Of a DNA stretch of 10,805 nucleotides, positions 8,339 to 10,805 are shown one piece after another; positions within the stretch are counted from its first letter, which is position 1, and each line of letters starts with the position of its first letter. The translations under genes were made by a program, and so were the position numbers. Under the pieces are notes generated by a model. The model worked only from the letters and a program-made list of their open reading frames with translations. It did not search any database and had not been told where the DNA came from. The DNA comes from Deltaproteobacteria bacterium (lineage in GTDB: Bacteria; Myxococcota; B64-G9), in assembly GCA_030591745.1 (NCBI GenBank), contig JAUVAM010000049.1, positions 1-10,805 on the forward strand. The letters are read 5' to 3'.

Positions 8339-8458
8339 AAAAAGTCCGGTTATCGCGGAAAATGAGGAGCGACGCGACGACCAAAAGCACCCAAATCGAG
8401 GGCTTGCGGCCATGGCGTTACTTGAATTGACAAAGAACCTGTAAGGTTGTCTTGTAGC
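8339..8458. other. tadA to tRNA-Ser(CGA) spacer
   Basis: This 120-base spacer contains no convincing gene. On the minus strand a short imperfect hairpin (AACCT/AGGTT) lies 10-30 bases past the tadA stop without a T-run. I see no strong sigma70 promoter for the downstream tRNA-Ser(CGA)-tRNA-Ser(GGA)-ffs-dnaX series, although one is expected somewhere here or upstream. Confidence 0.4.
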
Positions 8459-8920
8459 TTACTTTTTTTTGCGCCGCAGGCGAAAAAATTCTCGCAATAG
8501 CTCGGCGGATTCTTCCGCCATGATGCCCGAAGCCACCTGCATTCGGTGGTTGAAGCGGGGATCGTCAGCCAATTGTAGCAAACTGACAGCTGCTCCCGCC
8601 TTGGGGTCAGTGCATCCGAAAACCAAGCGTTCAATGCGGGTAGACAACATGGCACCAACACACATGGGGCAGGGCTCTAAGGTGACGAACAATTGACAGT
8701 CATGTAGTCGCCAGCGTCCCAATTCGGTGGCCGCCCGTCGTAATGCCAGCACTTCGGCGTGGGCGGTGGGATCCTGGTCTTTTTCTTTGGCGTTGCGTCC
8801 TCGTCCCACGATGCGATCGCCCAAGACGACCACGGCCCCAACCGGAACCTCTGACTCGACATAGGCCTTATTCGCTTCGTCGAGTGCCTGCTGCATCCAG
8901 AACTGATCGGAGTGATTCAC
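8459..8920 (-). CDS. tadA: tRNA-specific adenosine deaminase TadA
   Basis: TadA deaminates the wobble adenosine A34 of tRNA-Arg(ACG) to inosine. The product has 153 residues from GTG 8920. Zinc-deaminase motifs are complete: H54-A-E56 (zinc ligand and proton shuttle) and PCPMC with C84 and C87. The family stretches EVPVGAVVV at 24-32, DPTAHAEVLALR at 50-61 and a helical C-terminus ending FFRLRRKKK are present. The GTG start was chosen because GAGGG lies seven bases upstream and because VNHSDQFWMQQAL aligns in length with the E. coli N-terminus (SHEYWMRHAL). The reading frame stays open to 9061, but that extension is the translation of the tRNA-Arg gene. ATG 8896 would cut the first helix. The gene starts 19 bases after tRNA-Arg(ACG), its own substrate. 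Confidence 0.95.
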   Translation of the reverse strand: MNHSDQFWMQQALDEANKAYVESEVPVGAVVVLGDRIVGRGRNAKEKDQDPTAHAEVLALRRAATELGRWRLHDCQLFVTLEPCPMCVGAMLSTRIERLVFGCTDPKAGAAVSLLQLADDPRFNHRMQVASGIMAEESAELLREFFRLRRKKK

Positions 8921-8939
8921 CGGGTCGCCCTCACAAAAA

Positions 8940-9013
8940 CACGCCCAAGAGGATTCGAACCTCTGACCTTCGGATTCGTAGTCCGACGCTCTATCCAACT
9001 GAGCTATGGGCGT
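8940..9013 (-). tRNA. tRNA-Arg, anticodon ACG
   Basis: Acceptor ACGCCCA pairs with TGGGCGT; the D-arm AGCTCAGTTGGATAGAGC, the anticodon stem CGGA/TCCG around CTACGAA (anticodon ACG) and the T-arm AGAGGTTCGAATCCTCT are canonical. Length is 74 nt with no encoded CCA. A34 must be converted to inosine to read CGU, CGC and CGA; the enzyme for that, TadA, is the next gene on the same strand. Confidence 0.97.
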
Positions 9014-9021
9014 AAAAAAAA

Positions 9022-9108
9022 CGGAGAGAGAGGGATTCGAACCCTCGGAACAGTTACCCATTCACAGGTTTAGCAAACCTGCGCCTTCAGCCTCTCGGCC
9101 ATCTCTCC
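9022..9108 (-). tRNA. tRNA-Ser, anticodon GCT
   Basis: Acceptor GGAGAGA/TCTCTCC with discriminator G. Anticodon stem CAGGT/ACCTG encloses TTGCTAA, giving GCT, which reads AGC and AGU. The long variable arm (around GAATGGGTAACTGTTCC) marks a class II tRNA. CCA is not encoded. It is followed eight bases later by tRNA-Arg(ACG) in the same direction. Confidence 0.95.
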
Positions 9109-9171
9109 ATTGCAACATTCAACCTCACCTTGTCACAGAACCAGGCAGCTATTCTGCCGAAACGAGCACTT

Positions 9172-9200
9172 CACCTAGCATTGCTGCATGGGCATGTCAA
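9172..9200 (-). promoter_or_regulatory. Candidate promoter of the tRNA-Ser(GCT)-tRNA-Arg-tadA unit
   Basis: On the minus strand a perfect TTGACA (9200-9195) is followed after 17 bases by TAGGTG (9177-9172), preceded by TGC as in an extended -10. The -10 matches the consensus poorly, so the call rests on the -35, the spacing, the TG motif and the position ~60 bases before the tRNA. Confidence 0.5.
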
Positions 9201-9246
9201 GCTGAATGCTCGATAAGGTCTTGATGCTTACTTTCAGAAAAAAGAC

Positions 9247-9321
9247 AAAAAAATGGGCCTCCAAGGTTCCCAGGTGTCGGGGGGGATGGGGACGCACCCA
9301 GGTACGCAAGAAGGCCCTAAC
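9247..9321 (-). ncRNA. Candidate small RNA (~75 nt) with C-rich apical loop and intrinsic terminator
   Basis: On the minus strand a perfect TATAAT (9333-9328) puts a transcription start near G9321. The RNA would fold into a lower stem GGGCCTTC (9317-9310) with GGAGGCCC (9262-9255), 8 bp with one GU; an asymmetric internal loop; and an upper stem CCTGGGTG (9302-9295) with CACCTGGG (9276-9269), 8 bp with two GU. These close an 18-base loop at 9294-9277 containing CCCCATCCCCCCC. One A and then T7 (9253-9247) follow the lower stem, as in an intrinsic terminator. No open reading frame or known RNA family is recognised. A single-stranded C-rich loop is the hallmark of small RNAs that pair with Shine-Dalgarno sequences. 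Orientation is supported because the T-run and promoter agree only on the minus strand. An attenuator-like leader for the tRNA unit is the alternative. Confidence 0.5.
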
Positions 9322-9327
9322 GTTCAA

Positions 9328-9333
9328 ATTATA
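9328..9333 (-). promoter_or_regulatory. -10 box (TATAAT) of the candidate small RNA
   Basis: The minus strand reads a perfect TATAAT, with a G seven bases further at 9321. The -35 at the right spacing (CAGTGA-like, ~9351-9356) is poor, which suggests activator-dependent or weak basal use. The box lies at the edge of the inverted repeat at 9329-9367. Confidence 0.5.
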
Positions 9334-9367
9334 AATCCAGTCAATTAACCCTCACTGGATTTTATAA
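9329..9367. repeat. Inverted repeat, probable operator, spanning two -10 boxes
   Basis: AAATCCAGT (9333-9341) and ACTGGATTT (9354-9362) are perfect inverted arms separated by 12 bases. Allowing one bulged base, the match extends to TTATAAATCCAGT (9329-9341) and ACTGGATTTTATAA (9354-9367). The arms overlap the -10 boxes of both minus-strand promoters, a layout expected for a dimeric repressor site. Confidence 0.55.
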
Positions 9368-9389
9368 AATGCCATGTTCGGGGATTCAA
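9361..9389 (-). promoter_or_regulatory. Second upstream sigma70-like promoter
   Basis: On the minus strand TTGAAT (9389-9384) is followed after 17 bases by TATAAA (9366-9361). An overlapping TTGACT (9394-9389) would give a 22-base spacer and is less likely. The predicted start near 9354 is inside the inverted repeat; transcripts would run into the candidate small RNA and stop at its T7 tract. Confidence 0.5.
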
Positions 9390-9428
9390 GTCAATAGTTT
9401 CCGGCATAAAAGTGCTGTAATCCAAAGG

Positions 9429-9465
9429 AAAAAGCCCGACACCCACAGGGCATCAGGCTTTTTTT
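9429..9465. terminator. Bidirectional intrinsic terminator after tRNA-Ser(TGA)
   Basis: AAAAAGCC (9429-9436) pairs with GGCTTTTT (9456-9463), and the interior adds GA/TC and CCC/GGG pairs around an ACA loop. On the minus strand the stem begins five bases after the tRNA-Ser(TGA) 3' end and closes with GGCTTTTT. On the plus strand T7 (9459-9465) follows, so it can stop transcription from either side. Confidence 0.8.
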
Positions 9466-9469
9466 GTAA

Positions 9470-9554
9470 CGGAGGAAGAGGGATTCGAACCCCCGGCACC
9501 TTGCAGTGCTGCGGTTTTCAAGACCGCCGCCTTCGGCCACTCGGCCATTCCTCC
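9470..9554 (-). tRNA. tRNA-Ser, anticodon TGA
   Basis: Acceptor GGAGGAA pairs with TTCCTCC, discriminator G. Anticodon stem GCGGT/ACCGC encloses CTTGAAA, giving TGA, which reads UCA (and by wobble UCG). The long variable arm around GCACTGCAAGGTGC is class II. CCA is not encoded. Its acceptor differs from the other three serine tRNAs here, and it has its own terminator, so it is a separate transcription unit. Confidence 0.95.
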
Positions 9555-9611
9555 AAAAGATCCCAACAAAGCTCCACATAAACTAAGCCCATTCTGTTTT
9601 CTTGTCCAGTT

Positions 9612-9626
9612 TGATTTGTCAAATCA
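9612..9626. promoter_or_regulatory. 15-bp perfect palindrome upstream of the polyphosphate phosphotransferase gene
   Basis: TGATTTG-T-CAAATCA is a perfect dyad with a single central base, 51 bases before the ATG at 9678 and between divergently transcribed genes. The size and odd centre fit a dimeric regulator site. It is not an FNR box, since the TTGAT/ATCA half sites are 7 rather than 4 apart. Confidence 0.45.
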
Positions 9627-9677
9627 CCCCCATTCCAGGGTACCATGCCCAAGATCATCCTCACCACCGGAGGACCC

Positions 9678-10805
9678 ATGCTCGATAAGATCGATCTAAA
9701 GAAGAAGGTCAGCAAAGAAGACGCCAAACGCGTGATTCCCGAGATGGAAATTCGACTCAGTCAGTTACAGAGAAAGGCCAAGGAGCAAGGCATTCCTGTG
9801 ATGATCATTTTTGAGGGCTGGGAGGCGGCCGGCAAGGGCACGATGATCAACAAGCTGATGCTGCCTTTGGACCCCCGTGGCATCAAGGTTCACCTGACCG
9901 CTGATCCCAACGAGGAACAGGCGTTGCGGCCTTTTCTATGGCGTTTTTGGGTTAACACGCCGGCCAAAGGACGTATGGCCATCCTCGATCGTTCCTGGTA
10001 TCGAAGGGTTTTGCAGGATCGCGTGGAGGGTCACATCGACGACGCCACCCGAAATCTGTCCTACGATGAGATTCGTTTTTTTGAGCGGCAACTTGTCGCC
10101 GACGGTGCCGTGATCATTAAGTTTTTTCTTCACATTTCGAAGGAAGAGCAGAAAAAACGCTTTCAGGGGATGGAAAAGAATCCATCCTTGGCCTGGCGAG
10201 TGACCAAGGCTGATTGGGCGCAGAACAAGAAATACAAGAAGTATGCTTTGGCGGTGGAGGAGATGGTCGAGCGTACGGACACGGTCTTCGCGCCCTGGAC
10301 CGTGGTTGAGGCCACTGATGAGCGCTTCGCCACCATCAAGATCTTCCAAACGTTTATTCATGCCATGGAAGACAGGCTGGCCGCGATAGATCGGCCGAGC
10401 CTCGAACCCCTTGAACATGAGCGAAGCGATTCGTACCTGGACGGCTTGAACGCTTCGGTTTTGGACAGGGTGGATTTGTCCCTGAACCTCACCAAGCCGA
10501 AGTACAAAGCCCAGAAGAAAAAGCACCAGAAGCGCATCTGGGAGCTGGAACACGAGTTGTATCGACGACGGATTCCCCTGGTGATCGTTTATGAGGGCTG
10601 GGACGCAGGCGGCAAGGGCGGCAATATCAGGCGGGTGGTCCAGAACATGGACCCCAGGGGATATGAGGTGGTGCCCGTGGCGGCGCCCAATGATGTCGAG
10701 AAGGCGCATCACTACCTTTGGCGTTTTTGGCGCGCCATGCCCAAGTCAGGCCACGTGACCATCTTCGACCGCTCGTGGTACGGGCGGGTGATGGTGGAGC
10801 GAGTC
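9678..10805 (+). CDS. pap: Polyphosphate:AMP phosphotransferase, two-domain PPK2 family (3' end outside window)
   Basis: PPK2-family enzymes move phosphate between polyphosphate and nucleotides; the two-domain form converts AMP to ADP using polyphosphate. The 376 codons present cover the first PPK2 domain and the start of the second. Domain 1 has a P-loop EGWEAAGKG at 46-54, LRPFLWRFW, and the lid-base motif DRSWY at 104-108. Domain 2 repeats it as EGWDAGGKG at 306-314 and DRSWYGRV from 364, an offset of about 260 residues. The frame is open to the window end. ATG 9678 is preferred because GGAGGA stands just before it and [15 protein letters not shown] resembles typical family N-termini; ATG 9645 (AGGG at 9637) is a second choice. 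Domain 1 carries Glu49 where domain 2 has Asp309, so the first domain may be less active. Confidence 0.93.
   Translation, partial: MLDKIDLKKKVSKEDAKRVIPEMEIRLSQLQRKAKEQGIPVMIIFEGWEAAGKGTMINKLMLPLDPRGIKVHLTADPNEEQALRPFLWRFWVNTPAKGRMAILDRSWYRRVLQDRVEGHIDDATRNLSYDEIRFFERQLVADGAVIIKFFLHISKEEQKKRFQGMEKNPSLAWRVTKADWAQNKKYKKYALAVEEMVERTDTVFAPWTVVEATDERFATIKIFQTFIHAMEDRLAAIDRPSLEPLEHERSDSYLDGLNASVLDRVDLSLNLTKPKYKAQKKKHQKRIWELEHELYRRRIPLVIVYEGWDAGGKGGNIRRVVQNMDPRGYEVVPVAAPNDVEKAHHYLWRFWRAMPKSGHVTIFDRSWYGRVMVERV

Noticed and set aside
8012..8413. Minus-strand reading frames across the tRNA-Ser and SRP RNA genes, and similar ones at 9391-9579, 9369-9581 and 9006-9224.
   Set aside because: They translate tRNA sequence ([22 protein letters not shown] types) and have no independent coding support.
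8459..9061. A longer tadA reading frame starting at 9061.
   Set aside because: The added N-terminus (with IAQLDRASDYESEGQRFESS) is the well-known spurious translation of a tRNA gene; the deaminase family begins at the GTG at 8920 with its own ribosome binding site.
9255..9317. The hairpin at 9255-9317 read as a plus-strand terminator or RNA.
   Set aside because: On the plus strand no T-run follows it and no promoter precedes it; both signals fit only the minus strand.
9936..10712. A 258-residue minus-strand reading frame.
   Set aside because: It is the shadow of the PPK2-family gene on the plus strand, which shows intact P-loop and DRSWY motifs in both domains.

Overview
The window reads as moderately GC-rich chromosomal DNA from a Gram-negative bacterium. 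The evidence is a lipobox lipoprotein, a short 4.5S-type SRP RNA, tRNA genes without encoded CCA, and the block tadA / tRNA-Ser / ffs / dnaX / ybaB / recR. That block is familiar from deltaproteobacteria-like lineages such as Myxococcota and Desulfuromonadota. The lineage is an inference from gene order and was not tested by a search.

Region 1 (1-1286, + strand) holds two tandem paralogous PRC-barrel proteins. The first has lost its N-terminus to the window edge. Their cores match, but their basic tails differ: Ser-Arg/Ser-Lys/Ser-Thr dipeptides in the first and histone-H1-like Lys-Pro-Ala repeats in the second. Region 2 (1288-3748, - strand) is a two-gene ABC transporter: a large polytopic permease and its ATPase, overlapping by 8 bases. 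An 81-base divergent spacer separates it from region 3 (3830-4692, + strand), which holds a small helical protein coupled by TGATG to a lipoprotein. Both convergent gene junctions in the window have a single base between the stop codons.

Region 4 (4694-8228, - strand) is an information-processing block. In transcription order it runs tRNA-Ser(GGA), SRP RNA (ffs), dnaX (DNA polymerase III tau/gamma), ybaB, recR and a small four-helix membrane protein. Upstream of it, also on the - strand, come tRNA-Ser(TGA), a candidate small-RNA unit, tRNA-Ser(GCT), tRNA-Arg(ACG), tadA and tRNA-Ser(CGA). All four serine anticodon classes therefore lie within about 1.4 kb. tadA, which converts A34 of tRNA-Arg(ACG) to inosine, begins 19 bases after that tRNA gene. 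Region 5 (9678 to the end, + strand) is the start of a two-domain PPK2-family polyphosphate:AMP phosphotransferase, cut by the window edge.

The most unusual element is in the 361-base gap between tRNA-Ser(GCT) and tRNA-Ser(TGA). It is a compact minus-strand unit with a perfect TATAAT box, two stacked 8-bp stems closing an 18-base C-rich loop, and a T7 tract: a candidate small RNA of about 75 nt with an anti-Shine-Dalgarno-like loop. Its promoter region is spanned by an inverted repeat that looks like an operator. A second point of interest is an A6 tract in dnaX, followed in the -1 frame by tandem TAA stops, at the position expected for making the gamma subunit by frameshifting.
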